From assembly GCA_963576735.1 (NCBI GenBank), contig OY755186.1:11209970-11273969 (forward strand): DNA of 64,000 bases, given 5' to 3'. Below the pieces are notes generated by a model. The model was not told the origin of the DNA, did not search any database, and worked only from the letters and a program-made list of their open reading frames with translations. Both the position numbers and the translations under genes were made by a program. This stretch comes from Bedellia somnulentella (lineage: Eukaryota > Arthropoda > Insecta > Lepidoptera > Bedelliidae). Positions within the stretch are counted from its first letter, which is position 1, and each line of letters begins with the position of its first letter. Shown here one piece after another: positions 20,916 through 32,100 of the stretch.

Positions 20916-21221
20916 ATGCATTTTATAAACATTGCAGATGATTATTTATCACTGTATTGTTGTAAGTTAATGAACTCTTTTTATGTATTTTCAGTCAAAC
21001 ATGGTCAAATTAATTATAAATCTGGGTTCCGAGCAATAACACACGACATCACCTTCCAACCACAAACGACAATAAAAGGAAGAAAATTAGTTTTAGCTCA
21101 ACTTGTGAAAGATGTGAAAGAAATCAAATCTGAAAATAATAATAAACAGATTCTGTCAAAGCGTTCTTTTACTGGTTATTGTGAAATTCAGCGCAATGTT
21201 TTCAATTTATTAAATTTATAG
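20916..21221 (+). CDS. Unassigned 101-codon frame at the 3' side of a Helitron
   Basis: The frame ends in Helitron sequence (NVFNLLNL lies in the conserved part), while its middle (FRAITHDITFQPQTTIKGRK, LVLAQLVKDVKEIKSENNNK) is absent from Helitron copies 1 and 3. A TTTTCAG acceptor-like site precedes the unique part at 20996, and a GTAAGT donor-like site lies at 20882. This could be host sequence picked up by the Helitron, or genomic flank with the Helitron 3' end lost. I recognise no protein family. Confidence 0.2.
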   Translation: MHFINIADDYLSLYCCKLMNSFYVFSVKHGQINYKSGFRAITHDITFQPQTTIKGRKLVLAQLVKDVKEIKSENNNKQILSKRSFTGYCEIQRNVFNLLNL

Positions 21222-22257
21222 CAATCCCTAAACAGTGTAGTTTGGTGATTTTAAATGCGCTTTGATGAACGGTTCAGTATTTCTGTTTAATAGCAAATTT
21301 TTAAATAAAACGCTATGAAGTATTTATAACAATCTAAAAAATAAATCATTTCATTACGTAATGTAGGATGCAACTACTGGCGCTATCTAGTATGTTATAT
21401 GTAAATTAGTAAAGATTTGGTTTTGGTCACGGGCGCAGTGGCTTATTTTATGTATAATTTCGGTGTTTGTCTACCGATTTCTATGATTCTTTTTTTTTTT
21501 GAATAGGTAATAATGTTACCTCTTTTAAATTAGGGATGAGTGAGAGGTTTACAAACGTAAGAGTAAACAAATATAATAAAAATGTTCCGAACTGCTAAGC
21601 TATCAGGAATTACACGTGTTATTGTGAGTCAACCGTAAAAGATAGACATAAACTGTTGAGGATTTTTTTTAGATAATTTTATGAAAAATATTTCCGTGAT
21701 ACATGTTTTCTATGTAAGTTTAACCATTAAGGCTGCACACGCGACGGAAGCTTAAACAATGGAGTAACTTCTCCCGTTTTTTTAAATGTTTTTTGACATG
21801 AATTCCTCATGTGGGGATTATTACTCATAAATAAAAGATGTTATTAAAGGAAAGAAAAATTTCGACACTGGCGGGGCTCGGCGACGGGGGCGTATACCCG
21901 AAGGTCGCGGGTTCGAGCCCCGCCAGTGTCGAAATTTTTCTTTCCTTTAATAACATCTTCTCCCGTTTTCCCAAAATTTCCCAAAATTCCCCTTTACTAC
22001 TCTGCTGGAAAGTATACAAAAACCTGCGCAGGTGTATGAAGAATAATTGTACCAAGTTTCGTTAAAATCCGTCGAGTAGTTTTTGTTTCCATAAGGAACA
22101 TACAAACCGACAGACAGACAGACAGACAGACAGACAAAAATTTTAGTGATTGCATTTTTGGCATCAGTATCGATCCCTAATCACCACCTGATGGTTATTT
22201 TGAAAATATATTTCATGTACAGAATTGACCTCTCTACAGATTTATTATAAGTATAGA
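21181..22257 (-). mobile_element. Non-autonomous Helitron (family H1), copy 2
   Basis: Reverse orientation. The 5' end TCTATACTTATAATAAATC is at 22257-22239, preceded by A. It has the CAGA microsatellite and the CGTCGAGTAGTTTTTGTTTC segment, as in copy 1. The usual CTAG 3' end is not present; homology stops near 21181. Retroelement C4 is inserted at 21781-21956. The 5' end lies inside a DDE transposase remnant. Confidence 0.75.
21781..21956. mobile_element. tRNA-cored hairpin retroelement (family C), copy C4
   Basis: Inserted in the Helitron with the 13-bp duplication CTTCTCCCGTTTT (21768-21780 and 21957-21969). AAAGGAAAGAAAAATTTCGA and its exact reverse complement bracket a core with GGGGGCGTATACCCG and the B box GGGTTCGAGCCCCGCC. 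The D arm is deleted, so the core is now a near-perfect hairpin. Confidence 0.85.
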
Positions 22258-22745
22258 TTTGAACAAGTCTCAGCCGTTGCATTATCCTCTCGATAGGAAT
22301 TCTAACCCGAGCGATACTGTAAGTAGCATCTGTCTCAACTCTTGGAAATCCCCTTTTATCACTTAGAAAAGGTGGCATAACAATTCCTATTTATTTTTCA
22401 CTTTCATCTAAAGTTTTCTTTATTTGTGGAAATCCTTTGTCAGCAAAAACAATGTCTCCATCTAAATAATCAACTAATCCTGATTCAACTGTTATTTGAA
22501 CATCGCTTTTCTTTCCACCGGCCACTTTTGATTTAAATGAGACGAGGCCTCCTGGTTAATACCTATGAGCACCTTGGCAGTAATCCTTTCTTGTAGTGTG
22601 AATAGCACCACACACGATTATCAACAGTTGTAGAGTATCTAAATTTACATAGTAGATGGTAATTCTACTTGAAACTCTGTACAATCAATAATGACTCTAG
22701 TGTTACTGTAATTTGGATGAAAGCAGGCTTGCATTTGCAAGCAAG
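22258..22745 (-). pseudogene. Broken DDE transposase (DDE_Tnp_4 / Harbinger-ISL2EU type)
   Basis: The minus strand reads, across frameshifts, NTRVIIDCTEFQVELPS, then WCYSHYKKG, SDVQITVESGLVDYLDGDIV, FADKGFPQIKKTL, IGIVMPPFLSDKRGF and ARVRIPIERIMQRLR. The first D (IIDCTE), second D (FADKGF) and terminal E (PIERI) of the catalytic triad are visible. This layout matches the DDE superfamily often fused to THAP domains. Stops and frameshifts make it dead. The C-terminus is cut at 22258 by the Helitron. A 87-codon frame just upstream (23042-22779) is not recognisable as its N-terminus. Confidence 0.75.
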
Positions 22746-23044
22746 GTTGCGTTATAAGCGAAAATCTTTACAATAGTATTACATCCTTGGTGCTTGGTTT
22801 TTTTTGTCAAACTTGATAATCTTCGAATTGCTTGATATTTCAGTTTGAACTTTAGACTCTATATCATATGTCTCTGCCAATGTTTTTCCTTCATTTCCGA
22901 CACGCGAAAATATATTAACTTGGCATTTTTTGTCAATTTTTGTACTAAGAATATTTTCCATCATTTCAATAACACTTGATAAGCCGCCGAAAATTCCTTT
23001 TTTTGCCACAGTGCGCGCTGTGATCGATTCGAGTTCCCCCACCC

Positions 23045-24225
23045 CCTACTTTGCACCCAGCGAATACACTGCTATGATGGGGATGTTATTATATTTCGAA
23101 AACAAGTGAACGAAATTTGTCTCCGAAAAATAATAAACATTAATTAAATTAACATTACTTGCGGCCACTTTTGCCTGGCTGCGTCTTGGGGTGAATCCTA
23201 CAACGACGATAAAAACTGGTTAACCATTAAATAACTAAGATACAAATAATAAAAACAAATGCATTTTCGTTTAAAACCATTCATTTGATGCTTTTCCAAC
23301 TGGAGCTCATTCAAAATCAACATTCATAGTACTCATTATTAATAGAAAAAATAAAAATGTATCAAAATGTCATTCATGTCATTCATTTGAAGATCAAACA
23401 ACGCAAAAATAACTATCTTATAAATTAAATAATCGTTGAGAACATATATTGATAGTATGTAATATTTGTAAGGTAAAGTGCCATGCCATCCGCTAAAATG
23501 TTGCTGTGAAATTATTATTATTTTAAGAATTAATTTATTTCAAAGTTTTGTCACCATAAAATAGTCATTCAGTTCACGATGACAACCCCTGCAAAAGAGG
23601 AACTCCATGAACAAATTATGACATGTCCCAACCCCGCTGCCTGCACATGTTTTCATTCGTCGGCGATTAGCACTTGAGTCGTACGTGTGTTGTGCTTTGT
23701 TCTGATTATTTTGCTATGCAATTTACGTTCGCAGTGATTTGTCACCTACTTTACGTAATTTTAATAAAGTGAGTTATCACAAAACGGATAGAGGTAAGTT
23801 AATTTAAATTTATGTTTATGACACGTTATAAGGACCAAATATATAATGTGTATTTCATCTTGGCTAGACAAATACCGATTATGTAAATATACATTAAAGT
23901 CGTAAAATATGTCATTACACACGTTGTCATTACGCTCATATTTCATCAATATATCACACGAATGTAATGACATAGTTATGAAAGTAATGACAGCAAATAT
24001 TAATCTGTATTTATAAACACTACCGAAAGGGGTTAGCCAAAGCTTGTAAATAATCTAACCTTTAGTCATTTTTGGAAGTGTATAGTGAAAAAGATGTTAT
24101 ATTTAGATAATGCAGTCGTGATATAAGTTTGAATTTCATATTAAATTAATTAGGTTATATATTAAATATATTTAATTTGACTGCTGGTTCTTTGATTTAT
24201 GAATGTGTTCTCGTTGTTTTAGGTC
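23045..24225. other. Spacer with repeated CATTCATTTGA-like motifs
   Basis: AT-rich. TCATTCA recurs at 23278, 23370, 23385 and 23566, and again near 25550-25600, so the flanks of the ORF at 24229-25117 may be one old element. No gene seen. Confidence 0.35.
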
Positions 24226-24228
24226 ACA

Positions 24229-25117
24229 ATGGCAAAACCAAATAAAAAGAAAGAAAAAATTTTAGCACAACAAAGAGAAGCTAAAAAACGACAGTATTTG
24301 TCGAATAAAACGCAACATCGTCTTGTATGAAGAGCAAAAACAAAAGAATCATGCGGACTATATGAGAAGCCGTGATAGCCCAGTGGGTAGAACACTCGGT
24401 TATCGTGCAAACGACTAGTGTTCAAATCCTGGGTCGGGCCTACACCAATTTGTCTTTTCTAAAGACATATGTGTGGTTAATTTATCATGGTTGTTAACGG
24501 TGAGGGAAAACATCGTGAGGAAACCCACATGGCTGAGTTGTACTTAGTCATGTGACAGTGTATTCGTACAAAACGGCGATGGGCCTGCCCCCTATCACGT
24601 GAGTACAATGTCCATGCAAAACGTGGGTACTCTGAACACCGGGTGCTGCCCCCTATCACGTGAGTACAATGTCCATGCAAAACGTGGGTACTCTGAACAC
24701 CGGGTGACAAAGTCACGTGATGTTCAGAAGTATTAGTACCCCTGCCAACCCCTTCGGGGATATTCGCCGTGAACGTTTATGTTATGTATATGAGAAGAAA
24801 AGAAAATAAAAAGATCTCGAGTATAGATGAGTTAAGCCCAAGAGAACAACGTTTAAAGCGCAAGAAGTGGAAAAACGAAAGTCATTATAGACAGTAAAAA
24901 GATTCTCGAAACTTCTACCAAGAATAAACAGGACCCACTAGGGCCTAGCACATCAAGTGGTCAGAGAGTAACTTCGCCTGGTCAGACTGTGACTTCACCT
25001 TACAAATTGATTATCAAGAAGGTGAAATACAGAGAATGCAAAAAAAGACTGAAATTATTAGAGATAATAAAAAAATTACACTCAAACTTGTCTAATTTTG
25101 GAGTCCAATTACAATAA
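24229..25117 (+). pseudogene. Decayed basic-protein ORF interrupted by a SINE
   Basis: It begins after TTTTAGGTCACA with MAKPNKKKEKILAQQREAKK. After a one-base shift it reads YEEQKQKNHADYMR, is cut by the SINE at 24369-24786, and resumes NKKISSIDELSPREQRLKRK. After another shift it reads KKILETSTKNKQDPLGPSTS, GQTVTSPYKLIIKKV and CKKRLKLLEIIKKLHSNLS to a TAA. The lysine-rich SPREQR...RKKW layout followed by a coiled-coil-like end resembles a class of uncharacterised, probably transposon-encoded, insect proteins. That resemblance is from memory and unproven. No enzyme motif is visible. Confidence 0.55.
24369..24786 (+). mobile_element. tRNA-headed SINE family B with 10-bp target duplication
   Basis: The head has GTGATAGCCCAGTGGGTAGA (A box) and GTGTTCAAATCCTGGG (B box); the tail has GATGTTCAGAAGTATTAGTA. 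TATATGAGAA flanks it (24359-24368 and 24787-24796). An internal stretch of about 63 bp (GCCCCCTATCACGTGAGTAC...) is tandemly duplicated at about 24585-24709. Confidence 0.92.
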
Positions 25118-26060
25118 ATTATATCAGTTTATGACAAAATCTAGAATCTGGCATTAATGTACACTTTCTCACTTATTAGAAACACGAAATAGATTGTCCG
25201 TATCATTTTACAGTTGACTTCAACAACTTAGTGAAGTTGGCGTTCTAATACAATTATGAGAGTAATTTTCTTGCGTCGTTTAAAGGAGGGTAGTTATTTA
25301 TCTAGCAATCACCGTTTAAAAATCTGTTTTGATTATGAAAGTTAAGAGTGTACTGTTTCAAAAAATATATACAAACATATAGAAATATGAAGTTGGTATC
25401 TCATCAAAAACTTCCGTATTTTCGTGGAATGCTCCAGGTGTATTTTTTATCTAGTTGGAATCTGAATAAATAATTGCTTTCTGTTGTTAATTTTATTTCA
25501 TTCATTATAAAATTACCTATATAAACCAATGGTCATTACACGTCGGTCAATGTCATTCATATTAAAGTATATGTCATTCAGTTCCTTTATTTGTCATTAC
25601 GTTCACAACAATTAATAGAAAATATGGGATATCTCAAAATCTACAAGGTGCAGAGTGATGCAAATACTATCAAAATGTTGGTAAAGTGTAGTTTGTCGAA
25701 TAAATGCGAACATGCAAGGGTTATTTAATAAAAAATGTAGGTTGATAAAAAATACGTAAAGAACCAAAACTAGTTAGGATTCACCCCTTGTCAGTGTATT
25801 CTCCTATTCATAAACTTATGTTAAAATGTGTGTTTGACTTTATACGTTATGAACGTAGAGATTTAGCAGCGGGATCTTATATTATAACATTTTGCTTTAT
25901 AATACTTGTAAAGTGACGTTTATTAATCTGAATTTACTCAAATGAAACCTCTTATTACCAAAATGTGCCTCTTTTATCAATGTGCACTATTGCGATTCCA
26001 TTATGTTTTTCCTTATTTAATTTCCTCATCATATTCTTGTCTCCTTACAAATTAGGTTGT
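25118..26060. other. AT-rich spacer
   Basis: No gene, RNA or clear repeat apart from the TCATTCA motifs near 25500-25610. Confidence 0.4.
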
Positions 26061-26072
26061 GTACAAAGAAAT

Positions 26073-26523
26073 GTGCCGTGAAGTGTCGGCTTAGAATAAC
26101 ACTACCCCATTTCTACCCGTGGGTGATCGTAAGAGGCGACTAAGAGTATAAGGGCTTTTAAGTGATTTTTGGGCGATGTGGTTGGAGACCCGTCACCAAA
26201 AACCAACTATTATTTAACTAACTATTATTAACTATTAACTATTATTACCATCTTTTCCCAATCAACTTCCAAAAGTGGCTGAGGAATTTTTCATTCTAAA
26301 AGTCAAAAAAAGTCAAAAAGTTTATTTTTCAAAATAAAGTTAAATACTAAAATTTTTTGAACGTCAAAGTTTTAAATTAATCGTTAATCCGTTGCTTCGG
26401 AAGGTGTTCGTAAAGAGAAGAAGCAACAAAGAAACTCTTTACATTCACATTTTTTCATTTTTTCAAAAAGCTCTGGCTACCCCGTTAAGGGATTTATAGC
26501 CGTGAGTATATATATGTATGTAT
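26073..26523 (+). mobile_element. SINE family A, copy A10, with a secondary insertion
   Basis: Flanked by the 12-bp duplication GTACAAAGAAAT (26061-26072 and 26524-26535). The SINE sequence breaks at about 26300 (AATTTTTCATTCT) and resumes at about 26468 (AAGCTCTGGC). The ~165-bp insert is a different element (GTTTATTTTTCAAAATAAAG, GCTTCGGAAGGTGTTCG). Confidence 0.85.
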
Positions 26524-26539
26524 GTACAAAGAAATACAT

Positions 26540-28462
26540 GGAGATATTTATGTCTGCCTACAAGCGTGAAAGTAGCCGGGACCCTTCCAAAACTTCTTAT
26601 TTTCGGATAATCATGTGATTGAGGACTGCATTAACCATCCAAACTGTGTTAAATGTTATAAATTAAAATGTTACTTACCTCCCGATCTGTAGACAAGCGT
26701 TTTCCTGGTAGACCCAGAGGTAGTTTTATTTTTCTTTATTATGATTCTCAACCTTGTTCTTGTTTTCATTATTGTTTTCTTAGTTGGCCATTGTCTTGCG
26801 CATTTGCGGTACGGAAAACTTAATTCTTCCTACAAAAATCGTGTAGTAAATATTCGTATGACACACATACGCAGTAAATCCTTACTGCGCTCGATGCCTT
26901 AAAAAAACTCGCCTGAAGCACTGGCTTTGGAATCTACCTCGGCTGTATGACTGAATTTAATTACTTGTATCATAAATGCACCTTTAGGAAACTTGGGACT
27001 AGTCCTATTTCTTTACTTAATACATAAAACTGAAATATCCGCTTTGAGTAAAATAATGAAATCGTTAATCGATCACACTGTATTTAATCGTTGCTATTTT
27101 TCTATATATCGTTAAATCTATAGGTATATGTGTACGAGTGTCAGTATATAATAATAAAAGTTTTGAAAAGGTCTAACTTCTCTTTGTCCTAGCTCTGAAT
27201 TTGAATGCATATGGTCACCCCTACTTCTTTTATGTATTCTATGCGAATTTAAGGCAAAGAGAAAAAATGGAGGGTAGAGGTCTTGTAGAGGTGGAGTAAA
27301 GTAACAAGATCTAAGCAGCCTGGCAAAGCCAACACTGACGCCCGATTTTTGAATTTAGTATTAAAGCTGAGAACGACTTATATATCGTTTTGTCTCATTC
27401 AGTTGTTAAGATTTCAATGCGACAGAACGATATTTAAGTTGGTTGTGAGTATCCTACGTAATAAGTAGCTGCTAAGCAAGTCTCTGGGTTCCTTGCACCG
27501 AACATACGGCCATACAATCGTGGCCAATTAGTCACTACACATATTATGCAATTTATCGTTTACTTCGACTTCAATGTGCATCTCAACAAGGGATTCTGCA
27601 CATTATTTAGTTAATGTTGATAATGGGTACGTAATATCAATACGATAATGGGCACTTTAGCATTGTAACATTTACTTAATAGGTTATATTTTAGTCTGAA
27701 TTTTTGAGACAGGAATGATATGTTACGGGGGTTTTCAGAAAAACAAAAATTAAATGGTATTTTATTCTAGTACTATTTAATACACAAAGTTACCATTTCA
27801 CATATAATGATAAATTAACTATCTAATAATACGATCAGTGTGAAGTTTAACTCCGCTCTAACCTTAATATAATTTATAAACTACTTCTTAGATAAAAAGG
27901 ATGTCTTACGTAAACTAAACTGAGTTACAAAAAAATAAAAAAATGATATCAAAATTATGATTCTTCAAGATTTTAATAATTGTTATAAAGGTCGTTCTTT
28001 TAGGCCTTAGAAATCTAATGTTTACACTTAGTAACAATAAAAGCATCATGAACATGCGCGACAATCCCTCCCTCCAAATTTTTACATTGATAATATTTGT
28101 GGTCCATTCAATCGATAAAAAAAGTTCAACATGAAATAAATATAAGAAATTATTTAGAAATTGCGATAACTCTATAATCAATTACTGTTAATAGGTAAAC
28201 GAATATAGTACATATATTTTCAGTGTTTATTTAAAAAAACTTTTTTTGTGAAAATTATATGCAAGTTCAATTTTAATACAGTCACATTTGCTCAGAAATA
28301 ATGACTGCACAAAAAACTCTCTTTCACACTAAAAGTAATGAATAAATATATATTTTTATGGAAGTCTGACAAGGCTGGGTTCGATGATCATTAATAAATA
28401 ATATAAATATATTTCCTTTAATTGAATCAGTAATTGAATGGACACTAGTAAGTGCAGAATAT
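26540..28462. other. Gene-poor spacer downstream of the prohormone gene
   Basis: AT-rich. It contains a small palindromic MITE at 27343-27452 and probably the prohormone 3' UTR (28462 leftwards). No further gene recognised. Confidence 0.4.
27343..27452. mobile_element. Small palindromic MITE (family E), copy 1
   Basis: CGATTTTTGAATTTAGTATT, GCTGAGAACGACTTA and TCGTTTTGTCTCATTCAG, then the inverted half CGACAGAACGATATTTAAGT. The right end is degraded. Compare 35269-35398. Confidence 0.65.
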
Positions 28463-31400
28463 TTAAAGTATCAATCGCCGAAATGCAGGCATCTCTGCTT
28501 CCTGGTCTCTTGGTTCAGTACGGAGCAGTTCGGTCAGAGTGAACAGATCATCACGAGGACGGTAAGTGTTCTGACGCGCCGGACCATCTGATCGTTTCCT
28601 GGAAACCATAAACCGTTTTACTTTGTTAGCGTATTGCCTCTTTCGCCGAACCTCTTCATAACGCTGTGCCAATTCAGAGGGATCCACTTGGTATATTTCA
28701 GGGTATCCACGGGCCATGGCCATTCGGTTTTGCTCAGAAAAGTAGGAACGATGAGGTTCGCGAGCTCCAACAACCACAGGTTCGTTGTACCAAATGTCTC
28801 CATTCTCATCTACTTCTGCCTGTTCGTCGTCAATAGGGTTCACACGTCCATAATAGCGATCGACTGTCAACTGATTGGCGTATTCCTGCTTCCTGCGTTC
28901 CTGGGCTTCCCAAAAGTTCAAAAGAGCTCGAACATCTGCAGCACTTAGTCCAGAGTCGCGTTTGCGTCGTTCCATTTGAGGTCTGCAACCAAAAAAAATA
29001 CAGTAAATACAAAATGTTTTATATTATAGTTGATCCAAGTGTGCTTGATATGTTTTACCTGAAATTCTTTTTTCCTCCACTGTTCTTTGTGGCAGTCTTG
29101 GCTGAAGCAGCCGCGCCGCTGACCTTGGAACCACTACCACGCTTGTACCGGTGCGAGTCATGCTCCTGCTCAAGTGAGTCCACACGTGAAGCAGACTTCA
29201 ATACGTCTGGCCTGAATGATACAAATGGAATCATTAGATAGTTATTACTTCTCCATATATAAATACAATTTGATAAATGCATTAGTTCTTACTTCAAATT
29301 CTTTTTCCCCGAGTTGTTTTTAGTAGCAACTTTAGTAGCAGCACCAGCTCCGCCAACTTTGCCGCTTCCGCGCTTGCGGCGACGAGATTCATAGTTGGTA
29401 GCCAGACCTTCCATTGCTGGAGGCTCACCATAGAGCTCTGGTCTCATGATGAGGTTGTCCAATTCTCCATTCACTTGTTCCAAACCTCGCTCATAAACGT
29501 CTCCGTTACCTAAAAGTACGAAAACATGCGTTAATACATGGGGGTCCGAACTTAAGAAAAACTACTTTGGTACCTATCAGAGCAGACTAGAACATCGTTT
29601 GTCATTACACAACCTTTCCACAAAAATACATACAAACTGTTGAAATACTGAATTAATTACTCAAATAAAATTTTTACTTGTCTCAACGAGGTTTTCTTTG
29701 TCTTAAGTAACTGTGGCTTAATAGTTAAAGTTCAACATTACGTACCCTCCTCGCTGAGGGCTAACGGGTATGGTTCCAAATCATTTTTGTCACTCTTATT
29801 TAGGAAAAGGGATTGAGTATCGTCTTTTGTTTGATCCCAATTTTCTGGTAGTTCTGGTATCGGGCCGCCATCTAAAAATTTAGGTTTAATGTTAATTCCC
29901 AACCTCTTATTCAAATTTCAGTCATGTTGTAATAATGATGAGTGAAAAAACTTCCTACGAAATAATTTGAGAATCTAATTGAGGTTGAAGAAAGAAACGG
30001 CCTCCGTGATCTACCGGTAGAGCATTCGTTCAATGATCCGAAGATATAAAAATTCCCAGCTCTGAATGCAACCGAAGGCTAAGACACGTGAATATCCGAA
30101 TATTAATGTGAATCCTTGCTACGAAGTGCATCCCGTCGGTAATGGTACTAATATCTTAGCAGTCAGTAGTCTGCAAACCCGCATCAGGCCAGCCTGGTGG
30201 ATATGGTCAAATCACCCTATTCAGGGTTGGTGCGAGTCACTTTGCGAGGACATATAGGGGCTGTGGTGATAGTACCTTCGGAATAAGTGATTTCTTGCAC
30301 ACTTTTGTAAATTAAGGGTTATCGCTGGTACTACATTACCAGTCTATCAATCATTTATGCATTATAAATAAAATTATCTTATTAGTGGATATAAAAATAT
30401 GCAGGGAACCACCCCCGATTCATTCCCAAATTTGAAGTAAGTGATACAGAACTTAGAAAGTTACCATATACACTTGAACTCCCGTTTGAATGGGTAACTC
30501 TTTTGAGCGCAATTCGGTCCGTTTCACACACACAAATCGTTTTATGTGGTAATCGAGAATGTAATATGGCCATTTACATATAACCTCCAACTCCCGTTTT
30601 ATTCCCTTAGGTGTGCAATTCCGGTAAATCTGTTAATAGCGAATGTCTACATCCTTTAACAAATCTACCGGCCAAGCCGTGATTAAGTAGTGAGTAGTAG
30701 GTATTGCGCTTTTTCAGAAGTTAATTTCATATTTTTCAGCTGTCTTTGATTTGCGAAACGAAACCATATTAAATGAAAACTTTATGAAAAGTTTTAATTA
30801 AAATCGTTCAGTTAGTTACCATCTGGTTTAAAATATTTTTCTTTCCTTGCAGATTTTTTATGAATTTTAAGCCAAAAATAATAAGTGTGTATGTAAAGTG
30901 ATGCATGTTTCCCAATTCTCTATTTTCCGCTATTCGTAGGATCACGAAAAATATTTTTCCTCGTTTTCCTCAATCTGTTTCGTTATTTTATTTCAATGCT
31001 CTGCCTAAGATTTCTTATTTGATATACTTGTAACAACATTCTGTAGTCTTTTTATAATGCATTATTTTTATAGCACTATCAAAATTATTTATAATGGTGA
31101 CACAAAGGTAACTTTTGTTAGAGGCTCGATTTTCATTTCCTACATTTAAAATATCAAAAAATTACATAAATTACTTAAGCGGTCACTTAAATAAAAAAGC
31201 CTTCAGGTAAATATAATTGTGATCATAACTATTTATATAAGTTTAATCAATACAATAATATAAATGGAATGGATTTTAGCAGAGCGGGTGGTTTCAGATG
31301 GGATGGGTGGGTTGAGCGCGCAGACACCTGTTGCTAAAAATAGATGTTCGCCCGGACCGCGCAGTAGAGATCAATACAAAACACAGGTCGGCATATTGTT

Positions 31401-31610
31401 ATCAATTTGCGTCATACCACTATTAAATCAATATATGATAAAAATATAGCTTTTACAATATTGTAATGTAGTATTTAAACAATAAAACCATGAATAAAAT
31501 AACAGTGGTGAAATTAGGACTTAAATTAGCTTACCTTTGCTATTAGGCGTAGGCACCGCATCAGATATTAGAAATACCGCGAAAAACGCGGTCAAAGTTG
31601 TAAGTAACAT
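28463..31610 (-). CDS. Secreted neuropeptide/prohormone-like precursor, five coding exons
   Basis: Exons: 31610-31535, 29871-29746, 29509-29293, 29211-29059 and 28982-28463. All junctions are GT/AG with matching phase (76, 126, 217, 153 and 520 nt), giving 363 residues. Exon 1 is a signal peptide (MLLTTLTAFFAVFLISDAVP). The rest lacks membrane segments and is full of basic processing sites: RRRKR, YKR, ERRKR, RRKR, VKR, SRKR. Exons 3 and 4 each end in a similar block (KRGSGK...KKNLK and KRGSGSK...KKNFR). In both a Gly precedes KK (NNSGKK, NSGGKK), which would yield C-terminally amidated Gly/Ala/Ser-rich peptides. Exon 5 adds DSGLSAADVRALLNFWEAQE and RYYGRVNPIDDEQAEVDENG. This is the layout of an insect neuropeptide precursor cleaved by proprotein convertases in the secretory pathway. 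It may correspond to one of the insect prohormone-like families, but I cannot name it with confidence. The exon 1 intron is about 1.66 kb and carries a SINE. Confidence 0.88.
29999..30270 (+). mobile_element. Diverged tRNA-derived SINE in the prohormone intron
   Basis: The head CCTCCGTGATCTACCGGTAGAGC resembles a tRNA A box. The body includes GAATCCTTGCTACGAAGTGC and CATCAGGCCAGCCTGGTGGA, a motif common in lepidopteran SINEs from memory. The B box is not clean. Confidence 0.5.
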
Positions 31611-32100
31611 TGTCCCGAGTCACGATGGAAGTGGTCAATTGTTGGCAAATGCGTTAATGAAAGTGCAGATAAGTGATATGAGGGGTCTCCTGAGACTAGC
31701 AGGAGCAGAGTATCGTGCGACCTTTCAGACTCGACTGGAAGGAATACTTGGTGATGTCAATAATTTCGTGACCTGCGCACTGGAGCGTTGGACAGGGGCG
31801 CATTTTGTGTCTTTCAATACTCTATTATTTTTCATTGTTTCTGTAGCCCATACAAGATTTAAGGGAGGAGTTTATTAACTGTATTAACGATTTTTCTTAA
31901 ATAGGACATCTATTTTGCTGCTGCTACTTGCGTAACATCCTACTTTAATTGGGTAACTTATTTTATTTCACAAAAACTTTTTGTTGTTAACGACATGGTA
32001 AAGATGATAAATAATTATATTAATATTTTTCAATGTTGATTCACATCTTTAAAATCATCACTGAGGATTTACCTACTTAATTATGTATGCGTAGTTTGCT
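31611..32100. promoter_or_regulatory. Presumed 5' UTR/promoter flank of the prohormone gene
   Basis: Upstream of the start codon at 31610. A plus-strand 113-codon frame crosses the signal-peptide exon in antisense and is judged spurious. GC-richer sequence at 31640-31800 may be 5' UTR. Confidence 0.3.

Noticed and set aside
21825..22065. Two ~75-codon frames on opposite strands (AGLEPATFGYTP-like)
   Set aside because: Arise from the tRNA-like B box inside the retroelement; a well-known false translation of tRNA-derived repeats.
22779..23042. N-terminal part of the DDE transposase
   Set aside because: Same strand and adjacent, but no THAP, Myb or transposase motif is visible and continuity to the DDE part is not shown.
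28634..28948. 104-codon plus-strand frame
   Set aside because: Antisense shadow of prohormone exon 5.
31537..31878. 113-codon plus-strand frame
   Set aside because: It runs antisense across the signal-peptide exon of the prohormone gene, which has full splice and phase support.
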